A stretch of DNA of 64,000 bases, taken from contig NZ_CP089391.1 in NCBI RefSeq assembly GCF_027594865.1, positions 2,510,501 to 2,574,500 on the forward strand. The letters are read 5' to 3'. Both the position numbers and the translations under genes were made by a program. Positions 53,673-61,966 of the stretch are shown here, piece after piece (the first letter of the stretch is position 1; each line of letters starts with the position of its first letter). The stretch comes from Bradyrhizobium xenonodulans (lineage in GTDB: Bacteria > Pseudomonadota > Alphaproteobacteria > Rhizobiales > Xanthobacteraceae). Below the pieces are notes generated by a model, which saw nothing but the letters and a program-made list of their open reading frames with translations, was not told where the DNA came from and did no database searches.

Positions 53673-53837
53673 TTACTTCAGCGACGAACTGATCGAGTTG
53701 AACTTGTTGTTGAGGAGCTGACTGCCCGTGTTGTTCACGACGGTCACGATGGCCAGCGCGATGCCGGCGGCGATCAGGCCGTATTCAATGGCGGTGGCGC
53801 CAGTCTCGTCGGCAAGGAAAGACCTAAGCAAACTCAT
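53673..53837 (-). CDS. Flp/Fap-type IVb pilin
   Basis: 54 residues (too short for usual ORF cut-offs), from ATG 53835-53837 to TAA 53673-53675; GGAGCTGGCA lies just upstream of the start. The sequence MSLLRSFLADETGATAIEYG followed by LIAAGIALAIVTVV is the type IVb pilin signature: prepilin-peptidase cleavage just after Gly13, mature N-terminus ATAIEYG with Glu at +5 and a single hydrophobic helix. It would be processed by a CpaA-type peptidase and assembled by a Tad/Cpa machine, which is not encoded in this window, so it is an orphan pilin copy. Confidence 0.9.
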   Translation of the reverse strand: MSLLRSFLADETGATAIEYGLIAAGIALAIVTVVNNTGSQLLNNKFNSISSSLK

Positions 53838-54151
53838 TGCCAGCTCCTGTTCATCCGATCCAATGTATGGCCGCGTCGTTTTCGGACTCGTAAATCGATC
53901 GAATAGATTTTTCTGCGCGCCAGGAGAAATAAGCCCAGGGTGGTCGCGCTTCCGTCACATACGACGGCATTCATTAAGTTAAGGTTCCACCGGTCCATTC
54001 AAATGGATGCAAATCGGCAAACCCTCGCAAAGGGCGGGCGGCAGCCGCGGCGTCCGTCAGGACGTAGCGGAAACGAGCGTGCCGCTTAACGGTTTGTTGA
54101 GCCTGTTCGTCACCGTCGGCAACGTTGCTTGCGGGGAATGCCGATCGGCGC
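53838..54151. other. 314-base gap upstream of the pilin gene
   Basis: AT-rich near 53890-53990, with two TTAA tetramers (53978 and 53983) that do not reach the TTAA-N7-TTAA spacing. No supported gene. Confidence 0.5.
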
Positions 54152-54388
54152 TCATCCGCCGCGGCCGTCCGCATGCAGTGCCCGCAACATCGCGATGCGG
54201 GCGAACATGATCCAGCCGCCGCCGGTCTCGGCTGCGTTGATCAAGGTCTCGATCGCGGTCTGCCAGTGGGCTTCGTGCTGTGCGTCCGCAGGGAGCCGCA
54301 TGATGTAGTCCGCCGCCTGCTGCAGCGTCAGCAGCTTGCGCTTGCCATCGACGCGAACGGGATCGTCGAACGCCGTCGACCAGGGCAT
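54152..54388 (-). CDS. Conserved small hypothetical protein
   Basis: 78 residues from ATG 54386-54388. It begins MPWSTAFDDPVRVDGKRKLL and continues TLQQAADYIMRLPADAQHEA, then HWQTAIETLINAAETGGG. Similar short proteins with the same opening are common in Bradyrhizobium; function unknown. Cytoplasmic. Possibly one transcript with Ku, 58 bases upstream on the same strand. Confidence 0.8.
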   Translation of the reverse strand: MPWSTAFDDPVRVDGKRKLLTLQQAADYIMRLPADAQHEAHWQTAIETLINAAETGGGWIMFARIAMLRALHADGRGG

Positions 54389-54446
54389 CTCAGGCCGGCC
54401 GCGAGGTGAGGGGTGACGTCACGGCGCGATGGCGGCGTCGATGCGT

Positions 54447-55433
54447 CTATCCGGCCTTCTTGGCCCGCGCCGGTGCGCGTGCCGGCTTGTCGGCGGCCTT
54501 CTTCGCCGCGTCCTTGGGCGCAGCCTTCGCAGCAGCAGCGTCCTTGCCGCCCTTGCCTGAGATCGGCAGCAGCATCTCGCGCTGGCCCTCGACGCGCTTC
54601 TTCGGCTTCTTGCCCTTGACGGTCTCCTTGACGACCTTCGCCGCGGGCGCATCCTTCTCGTTCGCGATGCTCTTCTTCAGCGCGTCCATCAGATTGATGA
54701 CGTTGCCGCCGGTCTTCGGCGTGGCCTTTGCCGCGATCGGCGCGCCCGATCGCTTCTTGTTGATGAGGTCGATCAGCGCGGTCTCGTAATGATCCTCGAA
54801 CAATTCGGGCTCGAACGCGCCGGATTTCTTCTCGACGATGTGCTTGGCGAGATCGAGCATGTCCTTTGTCAGCTTCACGTCCTGGATCTCGTCGAAATAC
54901 TCCTTCTCGCCGCGCACCTCGTAGGGGTAGCGCAGCAGCGTGCCCATCAGGCCGCTCTCGAGCGGCTCCAGCGCGATGATGTGCTCGCGGTTGGTCAGCA
55001 CCACGCGGCCGATCGCGACTTTGTCCATGCTGCGGATGGTCTCGCGGATCACCGCATAGGCGTCGTGGCCGACCTTGCCGTCGGGCACGAGGTAATAGGG
55101 GCGGATCAGATAGCGGTTGTCGATGTCGGTCTTCGGCACGAACTCGTCGATGTCGATCGTGTGCGTGGAATCGAGCGCGATGTCGTCGAGCTCGTCCTTG
55201 GTGACTTCGATGTACGTGTCGGTGTCGACCTTGTAGCCCTTGACGATGTCCTCGGACGTCACCTCGTCACCGGTCTCGGCGTCGACCTTGAGGTACTTGA
55301 TCCGGTGGCCGGTCTTGCGGTTGATCTGGTTGAACGAAACCTTCTCGGTATCCGAAGTGGCCGGATACAGCGCGACCGGACAGGTCACGAGCGACAGACG
55401 CAGAAAACCCTTCCAATTGGCGCGGGGGGCCAT
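54447..55433 (-). CDS. ku: Ku DNA end-binding protein
   Basis: 328 residues. The bacterial Ku core: MAPRANWKGFLRLSLVTCPV, LYPATSDTEKVSFNQINRKT, YIEVTKDELDDIALDSTHTI, and the ring part EVRGEKEYFDEIQDVKLTKD. The C-terminal extension (about 255-328) is Lys/Ala/Pro-rich (KAAPKDAAKKAADKPARAPA), a DNA-binding tail typical of rhizobial Ku. It protects and tethers double-strand breaks for LigD in non-homologous end joining. No ligD gene lies in this window; rhizobia often carry several ku genes. Confidence 0.95.
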   Translation of the reverse strand: MAPRANWKGFLRLSLVTCPVALYPATSDTEKVSFNQINRKTGHRIKYLKVDAETGDEVTSEDIVKGYKVDTDTYIEVTKDELDDIALDSTHTIDIDEFVPKTDIDNRYLIRPYYLVPDGKVGHDAYAVIRETIRSMDKVAIGRVVLTNREHIIALEPLESGLMGTLLRYPYEVRGEKEYFDEIQDVKLTKDMLDLAKHIVEKKSGAFEPELFEDHYETALIDLINKKRSGAPIAAKATPKTGGNVINLMDALKKSIANEKDAPAAKVVKETVKGKKPKKRVEGQREMLLPISGKGGKDAAAAKAAPKDAAKKAADKPARAPARAKKAG

Positions 55434-55576
55434 GGGCTACTCCAAACGCAACAAGGACAGACTTACGAGGATACCATCGGGGAACAGCGAATCATACACG
55501 GTCCGGCATGAAATCCTGCAACTGCGTTAACCGGTCGCCGGGGGCGTGGTTGCTGCGCCATCGGGAGGCAAAAGCC

Positions 55577-55601
55577 GGAACATCGTATCCAATCACGCGT
55601 T
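55577..55601 (+). promoter_or_regulatory. EcfG (general stress sigma factor) promoter
   Basis: GGAAC (55577-55581), exactly 16 bases, CGTT (55598-55601). Initiation would be near 55608, about 60 bases before the small gene at 55669, the same arrangement as at 3373-3397. Confidence 0.7.
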
Positions 55602-55668
55602 GGCCCGGGACAGTGGGCTGCGAGGAGGTCGCGGTCACCGGAGGCGACATCCAGAGATTGAGGGCATC

Positions 55669-55824
55669 ATGGCAACCACGCGAGACCAGCATCAGATCGT
55701 CGAAACTGCAACCGAGGCGCGCCAGGGCGAACCTGGGCCGTCGGTCGCCGCGCTGCTCGCCATCTCGACCGGGCTTGCGATCCTGATCCTCGCCGTCATC
55801 TGGTTCGTGTTCTTCCGGACCTGA
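55669..55824 (+). CDS. Small single-span membrane protein, stress-promoter controlled
   Basis: 51 residues from ATG 55669 (TGAGGG before it). A polar N-terminal half (MATTRDQHQIVETATEARQG) is followed by one membrane helix (VAALLAISTGLAILILAVIW) and FVFFRT. No known domain. The canonical EcfG promoter directly upstream argues that it is a real, stress-induced gene despite its size. Neighbours are Ku (divergent) and the response regulator, in the same direction. Confidence 0.7.
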   Translation: MATTRDQHQIVETATEARQGEPGPSVAALLAISTGLAILILAVIWFVFFRT

Positions 55825-56064
55825 CGGCCGGGCCCCAAGAGGCGCCCTAGGAGGTTCAGGCTTTCGACTCGCCGCGTAACGCGGCACATTGCGCCCGCCA
55901 CGCCGCCGGTTCGTCCGGTGGCCTGGCGGGCGCAGTCGCTTCTGCCGCGAACAGATCGGATATGACCAAAAAGTAACGCATCCGGTTCCCCGCGTTCATA
56001 TTCAGTTCACGCCGGAATTGCTCATGTGGTGCGGTGTTCATGCGGCCTATGTCTGGAGAGAAGC

Positions 56065-56739
56065 GTGCGCCTGCTCGTTGTTGAGGACGACCCCGATCTC
56101 AATCGCCAGCTCACCAAGGCGCTGACCGACGCCGGTTACGTCGTCGACCGCGCCTTCGACGGAGAGGAGGGGCACTATCTCGGCGACAACGAGCCCTACG
56201 ACGCCGTCGTGCTCGACATCGGCCTGCCGAAGAAGGACGGCATCTCGGTGCTGGAGGCCTGGCGCCGCAACGGCCGCACCATGCCGGTCCTGATCCTCAC
56301 CGCGCGCGACCGCTGGAGCGACAAGGTGCAGGGGTTCGATGCCGGCGCCGACGACTATGTCGCAAAGCCGTTCCATCTGGAGGAGGTGCTGGCCCGCATC
56401 CGCGCCCTGCTGCGCCGCTCCACCGGCCATGCCCAGAGCGAATTGAGCTGCGGCCCCGTCACGCTCGACACCAGGACCGGACGGGTCAGCGTCTCCGGCA
56501 ATCCCGTCAAGATGACCTCGCACGAATATCGGCTTCTGGCCTATTTGATGCACCATTCCGGGCGCGTCGTGTCCCGCACCGAGCTGGTCGAGCACCTCTA
56601 CGACCAGGATTTCGACCGCGACTCCAACACCATCGAGGTGTTCGTCGGCCGCATCCGCAAGAAGCTGGACGTCGACATCATCCAGACCGTCCGCGGCCTC
56701 GGCTATCTGCTGACCCCGCCGCCGGCGCCGGGCGCCTGA
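56065..56739 (+). CDS. feuP: OmpR-family response regulator, FeuP/PhoP-like
   Basis: 224 residues from GTG 56065 (GGAGAG upstream). Receiver domain with acidic pocket VRLLVVEDDPDLNRQLTKAL, phospho-acceptor Asp51 (VVLDIGLPKKDG) and conserved Lys in VAKPFHLEEVLAR; then a winged-helix DNA-binding domain (MTSHEYRLLAYLMHHSG, TIEVFVGRIRKKL). It pairs with the kinase at 56827. This RR/HK pair next to ccm/cyc genes matches the rhizobial FeuPQ arrangement as I recall it, so I use feuP, but family members are also named PhoP. Confidence 0.88.
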   Translation: MRLLVVEDDPDLNRQLTKALTDAGYVVDRAFDGEEGHYLGDNEPYDAVVLDIGLPKKDGISVLEAWRRNGRTMPVLILTARDRWSDKVQGFDAGADDYVAKPFHLEEVLARIRALLRRSTGHAQSELSCGPVTLDTRTGRVSVSGNPVKMTSHEYRLLAYLMHHSGRVVSRTELVEHLYDQDFDRDSNTIEVFVGRIRKKLDVDIIQTVRGLGYLLTPPPAPGA

Positions 56740-56826
56740 GGTCCCTTGACGGGAGGCCGAACAGGGGCCTTGGTCCGGTCATGACGTCCGACGCCCTGCC
56801 ATCCTGCGCCTGCCGGGACCCTTCCG

Positions 56827-58203
56827 ATGGCCGCTAGCTCGCTTGCCAACCGCCTGTTCCTGTCGGCGACGGCTTGGCTCGTGGTGATTCTGGCCATCAC
56901 AGGCGTCGTGCTGTCGTCGGTCTACAAGAACGCCACCGAGCGTGCCTTCGACCGCCGGCTCAATCTCTATCTGCGCACCCTGATCGCCGAGGTCGCGACC
57001 CCCGACGAGCCGCCGGACCGCCAGTTCCAGTCACTCGGCGAGCCCCTGTTCGAGCTGCCGCTGTCCGGCTGGTACTGGCAGATCACGCGCACCGACACCG
57101 AGAAGCCCGAGGTGCGCTCCTCGCGCTCGCTGTGGGACAAGAAGCTGCCGAAGCTGGAGGAGCAGGGCACCGAGCTCACCGCTGCCGGCATTCGCCTCGC
57201 CTATGTCGACGGGCCCGAGGGACAGAATCTGCGGATGGTCGAGCGCCCCGTCGATCTCGGCGCGGACGGCAAATATCTGGTCAGCGTTGCCGGCGACGAC
57301 ACCGAGATTTTCGACGAGACGCGGAGCTTCGATTACTATCTCGGCGGCACTTTCACCGCGCTCGGCATCGTGCTGCTGCTGACCACCGTGTTCCAGGTCC
57401 GCTTCGGCCTCGCCCCGCTCAAGCGCATCTCGGAATCCATTGCCGACATCCGCTCCGGGCGGGCGGAGCGGCTCGAGGGTGAATTCCCCGTCGAGATCGC
57501 GCCACTGGCGCGCGAGACCAACGCGCTGATCGAGGCCAATCGCGAGATCGTCGAGCGCGCGCGCACCCATGTCGGCAATCTCGCCCACGCGATCAAGACG
57601 CCGCTCTCGGTGATCGTGAACGAGGCCGGGGCCCATGTCGCCGACCCCTTCGCGGCCAAGGTGATGGAGCAGGCGGACGTGATGCGCGACCAGGTCGCCC
57701 ATCATCTGGAGCGCGCGCGCATCGCGGCGCGGGTCTCGGTCGTCGCGACCGTGACGGAGGTCGCGCCGGTCATCGAGGCGCTGCGGCGGATCATGGAGAA
57801 GATCCACCGCGACCGCGGCATTCTCGTCGAGGCCAAGGCCGATCCCTCGGCGAAATTTCGCGGCGAACGGCAGGATCTGGAGGAGATGGTCGGCAATCTC
57901 GTCGACAATGCCTGCAAATGGGCAGCCTCCCGGGTCTTCATCGAGGTCCTGGTCGAGACGCCGCACCAGGCGGGTGCCGGCCCGCGCCTGCGGATCATCG
58001 TCGACGACGACGGGCGTGGCCTGTCGGAGGCCGAGCGCACCCAGGTCTCCCGGCGCGGCCAGCGGCTCGACGAGTCCAAGCCCGGCTCGGGGCTGGGCCT
58101 GTCGATCGTCACCGACCTTGCCGCGCTCTACGGCGGGAACCTCTCGCTGGGCGGCGCGCCGATCGGGGGCCTGCGGGCGGAGCTCATCCTTCCCGGAATA
58201 TAA
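56827..58203 (+). CDS. feuQ: Membrane sensor histidine kinase, FeuQ/PhoQ-like
   Basis: 458 residues. Two membrane helices (about 13-33 and 170-195) flank a periplasmic sensor region of about 135 residues. A HAMP-like linker leads to the HisKA helix with His254 (NLAHAIKTPLSVIVNEAG) and an ATPase domain with N box (GNLVDNACKWAA), G1 (DDDGRGLSEAE) and G2 (GSGLGLSIVTDL). It phosphorylates the regulator encoded just upstream. The sensed signal is unknown; the FeuPQ name comes from iron uptake studies. Confidence 0.88.
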   Translation: MAASSLANRLFLSATAWLVVILAITGVVLSSVYKNATERAFDRRLNLYLRTLIAEVATPDEPPDRQFQSLGEPLFELPLSGWYWQITRTDTEKPEVRSSRSLWDKKLPKLEEQGTELTAAGIRLAYVDGPEGQNLRMVERPVDLGADGKYLVSVAGDDTEIFDETRSFDYYLGGTFTALGIVLLLTTVFQVRFGLAPLKRISESIADIRSGRAERLEGEFPVEIAPLARETNALIEANREIVERARTHVGNLAHAIKTPLSVIVNEAGAHVADPFAAKVMEQADVMRDQVAHHLERARIAARVSVVATVTEVAPVIEALRRIMEKIHRDRGILVEAKADPSAKFRGERQDLEEMVGNLVDNACKWAASRVFIEVLVETPHQAGAGPRLRIIVDDDGRGLSEAERTQVSRRGQRLDESKPGSGLGLSIVTDLAALYGGNLSLGGAPIGGLRAELILPGI

Positions 58204-58365
58204 TCCTTTGTTCCGACGCGGTTATTTCGCCTGGGCGCCCCCGATCCGGACGAAACCGGAGCTATTTCAGGGCGACTTCCTAAACGGCTTCTTAAGTGGG
58301 GATCTCATAAGATCGCGCCCGGACGTCTCCCATGTCCGCCATTTTACCGTGCATTACCCGGGCGC

Positions 58366-59769
58366 ATGAGCCAGACATCGATCGAGCGGCTGAGGGAATA
58401 TCTCGCGCAGCTCCCGCCGCAGTCGCAGGCACTGCTGATGCGGGAGTTCGAGCGCGCGCTCGAACGCGGCCAGGACACGGCTGTGGCGACCCTCGTGCTC
58501 GAGCAGCTGCGCAAGATCGTGCGCAAGACGGAGGCCGACGACGCCCCGCCGCCGCGCACGGACGATCTGTCGCGGTTGCTGTTCCAGGTGCTGGAACCAT
58601 TTCTGGTCGAGGCAGGAGCGCCGATCCGGGTCGGCCAGATCCGCCGCTCCTCGCTGCAGCCGATCTGGCAATGGCTCGGCCGCGACGGCGCCCCGGACAA
58701 GGTGAACGAATTCGAGGCGGCGCTGGCCCGCACGCCGGCCGCCGACGGTGCAGGGCAGGTCGAGGCCCTCGCCTCGAAGCTCCAGGCGGTCGCCGCGGAT
58801 GCCATCTTTGCGCTGACGGGGCCCGGCGGCGGCGACAGGTCGCGCGCGCTCGCCCGCGTCGGCCCGCCCAACGTGATCGAGGACCTCTATTCGATCGGCG
58901 CCGTGCTCCAGGTCCGCGACGCCATCGCCACCCTGAACGAGAAGCTGCCGCGCTTCCTGCGCGCCTTCGGCGATGCGCAGATCGCGTCTGTGATGGCGAC
59001 GCTCAACATTCCCGTCCTCCAGACGCCGCAGATGCTGCCCTTCGCGTTGTCGATCGTCGTGCAGCGGATGACCGCGCGGTGGCAGATCATCCGCCTTGCC
59101 ATCAAGATCGCCGCGTCCGACGACGAGATCCGCGTCGCGGCGACGCCCTATGGCGTCGCTGTCACGATCGCGCTGCATGATTTGTCCTGTGTCGCGGCCG
59201 CGTTGCGCATGGACATCAAGCGCGGCCATTTCGACAACGTCGCCGACAATCTCAAGGCGTTGCATGACGGCGTGCGCGGCCTGCGCACGGAGCTCGACCT
59301 GCGCAACGATTCCGCCTGGGGCAAGCAGCTGACCTCGATCCGCGCCGACATCTCCAATGCGTTGCAATCGGAGATCGACAGCGTTCCAGGCCGCGTCCGC
59401 CGTATCCTGCGCCAGCGCCCCGAGAAGGACATTCCGCCCGGCGCGCGGATCGACAGCACCGAGGTCGAGGAAACCGTGGCGCTGATCGATTTCGTCGCAA
59501 CCTGCCGCAACTATGCCAGCGAGCTTGCGATCAACGAGGTGACGCTGCGCACCTATTCCGACCTTCAGCAATATGTGGAACGGTCGACCGAGCAGCTGGT
59601 GCAGTCGCTGCGCGCCGCAGATCACAAGGTCCGCACCTATCGGCAGCAGCAGGTGCAGGCTGCGATCCGCTTCTGCCAAGTGCTGTTCGGCGACGATTAC
59701 GCCTCGCTGATGAGCCGCGCCGCGGAGAACGCGGCCACGGGCGAGCGCAAATCGTCGCGCGCGAGCTGA
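58366..59769 (+). CDS. Conserved alphaproteobacterial hypothetical protein
   Basis: 467 residues, mostly alpha helical. The start MSQTSIERLREYLAQLPPQS is followed by repeating amphipathic helices (ALLMREFERALERG, AVATLVLEQLRKIVRKTE) and several charged coiled-coil-like stretches in the C-terminal third (DIKRGHFDNVADNLKALHDG; LQQYVERSTEQLVQSLRAAD). No signal peptide or membrane helix. I do not recognise a characterised family. It stands between feuQ and the ccm operon. Confidence 0.75.
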   Translation: MSQTSIERLREYLAQLPPQSQALLMREFERALERGQDTAVATLVLEQLRKIVRKTEADDAPPPRTDDLSRLLFQVLEPFLVEAGAPIRVGQIRRSSLQPIWQWLGRDGAPDKVNEFEAALARTPAADGAGQVEALASKLQAVAADAIFALTGPGGGDRSRALARVGPPNVIEDLYSIGAVLQVRDAIATLNEKLPRFLRAFGDAQIASVMATLNIPVLQTPQMLPFALSIVVQRMTARWQIIRLAIKIAASDDEIRVAATPYGVAVTIALHDLSCVAAALRMDIKRGHFDNVADNLKALHDGVRGLRTELDLRNDSAWGKQLTSIRADISNALQSEIDSVPGRVRRILRQRPEKDIPPGARIDSTEVEETVALIDFVATCRNYASELAINEVTLRTYSDLQQYVERSTEQLVQSLRAADHKVRTYRQQQVQAAIRFCQVLFGDDYASLMSRAAENAATGERKSSRAS

Positions 59770-59869
59770 TCAAGGCGCATAATTTCGCAGTCGCAATTTT
59801 AAGTTGACGGTGTGCGTGGTGAGCCCTACGGTCCCCGTGCAAGTTTTTGCAATTTCTATCTGTGGGCGC

Positions 59870-60139
59870 ATGAAACCTCTTATCAGCTCCATCGAAATCG
59901 AGAACCGCGTCGTTGTTGCCAAATATCAAAGGCTGATGGTCGGCGCGAAGGTGGTGCTGGTCGAGAAGGCAAGCGGTCGGCAGCTGCCTGAAACGGTCAC
60001 CAGGGTTGCATCCCCCGTTCCCGTCGGGGCATTGCGCATCAGATTGCCTGACGCCATCGAGCCGGGAACATATTTCCTGCGGGCCTTCAACGGGCACGGC
60101 GAGGACGCCGCTCAAAGCGTGGACTTCGAGATCGGCTAA
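59870..60139 (+). CDS. Small Ig-like hypothetical protein
   Basis: 89 residues from ATG 59870; a TTG at 59804 would lengthen it. The sequence PLISSIEIENRVVVAKYQRL, VGALRIRLPDAIEPGTYFLR and AFNGHGEDAAQSVDFEIG reads as one beta-sandwich domain. No signal peptide, so role unclear. It lies 131 bases upstream of ccmI, and the FixK-type box for ccmI is after its stop. Confidence 0.6.
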   Translation: MKPLISSIEIENRVVVAKYQRLMVGAKVVLVEKASGRQLPETVTRVASPVPVGALRIRLPDAIEPGTYFLRAFNGHGEDAAQSVDFEIG

Positions 60140-60183
60140 GCCGTTGGATTTTCACCGTTTCGGGACCGTGCCCGGTCGCGCCG

Positions 60184-60201
60184 AATTGACAATTGTCAAT
60201 T
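60184..60201 (+). promoter_or_regulatory. FNR/FixK-type box before ccmI
   Basis: AATTGACAATTGTCAATT is a perfect 18-bp palindrome containing TTGA-N6-TCAA. Its centre (60192.5) is about 30 bases before a TGTAAA -10-like hexamer (60222-60227), predicting initiation near 60234 and a leader of about 37 bases to ccmI at 60271. Confidence 0.7.
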
Positions 60202-60270
60202 GCCGCATCGTCCGGCCGTGGTGTAAAGCCACCTATGGGCGCAGTTCGCGCGCCGCCGGAAGCTTGCCAG

Positions 60271-61392
60271 ATGACGCTATGGTTCGTGTTCGCGCTGATG
60301 ACGGTCGCGGCGATTTTCGCCGTGCTTCTGCCGCTCGGCCGTAGCGGACGCGCGCAAAATCATGGCAGCCAAAATCATGGCGGAGAAGTCGCGGTCTACA
60401 AGGATCAGCTGGCCGAGGTCGAGCGCGATCTCGCCGCGGGATTGATCGCAGCCCCCGAAGCCGAGGCCGCGCGCGTCGAGATCAGCCGCCGGCTGCTCGC
60501 CGCAGCCGCCAGCGAACCGGCAACCGCGCCGAAATCGAGCGTCAAATGGCGCCGCGCGGCGGCCGTGCTCGCGCTCGCCGGCCTGCCGCTGGTTGCGATC
60601 GGCGTCTACATGCCGCTCGGCTCGCCCCGGCTTCAGGATTTTCCCCTGGCGCAGCGGGCCCGCGAATCCGGGTCGGGTATGCAATCGCTCGAGAACCTCG
60701 TCGTGCAGGTTGAGCAACATCTGGAAAAGAATCCGACCGACGGACGCGGCTGGAACGTGCTCGCGCCGGTGCTGGAGCGGCTCGGCCGATTCGACGAAGC
60801 GGTGCGCGCCTATCGCAACGCGCTCACCTATAACGGCGAGAGTCCGGAGCGCCGGTCCGATCTCGGCGAGGCGATCGCGGCCGCCGCGAACGGTGTCGTG
60901 ACTGCGGAGGCGAAGAGCGAGTTCGAGCGCGCCCATGCGCTCAACGCCGACGATCCCAAGGCGAACTATTTTCTCGGTCTTGCCGCTGAGCAGGACGGTC
61001 GCAAGGACGATGCCGCCAACATCTGGCGTGCGCTGCTGGCGAAAGCCCCTGTGGACGCGCCGTGGCGTCCCCTGGTGCAGTCTTCGCTGGCGCGGGTCGG
61101 CGGCGGTACGATGCCGGCGCTGTCGGACGAGACGATCGCGGCGTCCAAGGACATGAACGAGGGCGATCGCAATGCGATGGTCCGGGGCATGGTCGAACGG
61201 CTCGCCACACGCCTCAAGCAGAACGGCGACGACGTCGAGGGCTGGCTCCGCCTGGTGCGCGCCTATCTCGTGATGGGTGATCGCGTCAAGGCGATGGGGG
61301 CATCGACGGATGCCCGCCAGGCGGTCGCCAACGATGCCGGGCGGCTACGCCAGCTCAATGAAGGCCTCAAGACGCTCGGGCTCGACGGATGA
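60271..61392 (+). CDS. ccmI: Cytochrome c biogenesis protein CcmI/CycH
   Basis: 373 residues from ATG 60271. One membrane helix at the N-terminus ([19 protein letters not shown]), a coiled region and a second helix ([20 protein letters not shown]), then periplasmic TPR-like repeats ([40 protein letters not shown]). CcmI holds apocytochrome c for haem attachment and works with CcmF and CcmH. It begins the ccmI-E-F-H run (cycHJKL in rhizobia). The FixK-type palindrome upstream suggests low-oxygen induction. Confidence 0.95.
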   Translation: MTLWFVFALMTVAAIFAVLLPLGRSGRAQNHGSQNHGGEVAVYKDQLAEVERDLAAGLIAAPEAEAARVEISRRLLAAAASEPATAPKSSVKWRRAAAVLALAGLPLVAIGVYMPLGSPRLQDFPLAQRARESGSGMQSLENLVVQVEQHLEKNPTDGRGWNVLAPVLERLGRFDEAVRAYRNALTYNGESPERRSDLGEAIAAAANGVVTAEAKSEFERAHALNADDPKANYFLGLAAEQDGRKDDAANIWRALLAKAPVDAPWRPLVQSSLARVGGGTMPALSDETIAASKDMNEGDRNAMVRGMVERLATRLKQNGDDVEGWLRLVRAYLVMGDRVKAMGASTDARQAVANDAGRLRQLNEGLKTLGLDG

Positions 61393-61429
61393 TGATCTCG
61401 GGACGGGACGAGCAGGAAACGGACACGCC

Positions 61430-61966
61430 ATGACGCGCAAGCAGCGACGTATGACCATCATCGGCGGCTCGCTCGCCGTGCTCGCGCTCGCGGCCGCGCT
61501 GGTGCTCAACGCCCTGCGCGACTCCATCGTGTTCTTCTCGACCCCGACCATGGTCGCCGAGAAGCACGTTGCGCCGGGCAAGCGGTTTCGCCTCGGCGGC
61601 CTGGTGCAGCCCGGCTCGCTTCAGCGCGGCGACAATCTTGCGGTGAGCTTCGAGGTCGCCGACGGCAACGCCAAGCTGCCCGTCGCCTACAAGGGCATCC
61701 TGCCCGATCTGTTCCGCGAAGGGCAGGGCGTCGTCGCCGAGGGCGTGCTCGACGCCAACGGCGTGTTCAAGGCCGACACCGTGCTCGCCAAGCACGACGA
61801 AACCTACATGCCCAAGGACGTCGCCGATGCCCTGAAGAAGCAGGGGCACTGGAAGGACGATTACGACAAGGCTTCGGGTGGCGCCAAACCTTCTGACGTC
61901 AAGCCTTCTGACGCCAAGCCTGCGGCAACGACCGCACAGGGCAATCCGGTAGGAGCGGTGCGGTGA
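61430..61966 (+). CDS. ccmE: Haem chaperone CcmE/CycJ
   Basis: 178 residues from ATG 61430. A single anchor helix ([20 protein letters not shown]) is followed by the OB-fold periplasmic domain. The haem-binding His is in [13 protein letters not shown], with the conserved Tyr four residues on. It accepts haem from CcmC and hands it to CcmF. The C-terminal tail is Lys/Ala/Pro-rich, with a short repeat ([12 protein letters not shown]). It overlaps ccmF by four bases. Confidence 0.95.
   Translation: MTRKQRRMTIIGGSLAVLALAAALVLNALRDSIVFFSTPTMVAEKHVAPGKRFRLGGLVQPGSLQRGDNLAVSFEVADGNAKLPVAYKGILPDLFREGQGVVAEGVLDANGVFKADTVLAKHDETYMPKDVADALKKQGHWKDDYDKASGGAKPSDVKPSDAKPAATTAQGNPVGAVR

Noticed and set aside
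55856..56041. 61-codon minus-strand frame before feuP
   Set aside because: No good ribosome site, no domain; it fills the leader region of the response regulator. It could be real but the sequence does not support it.
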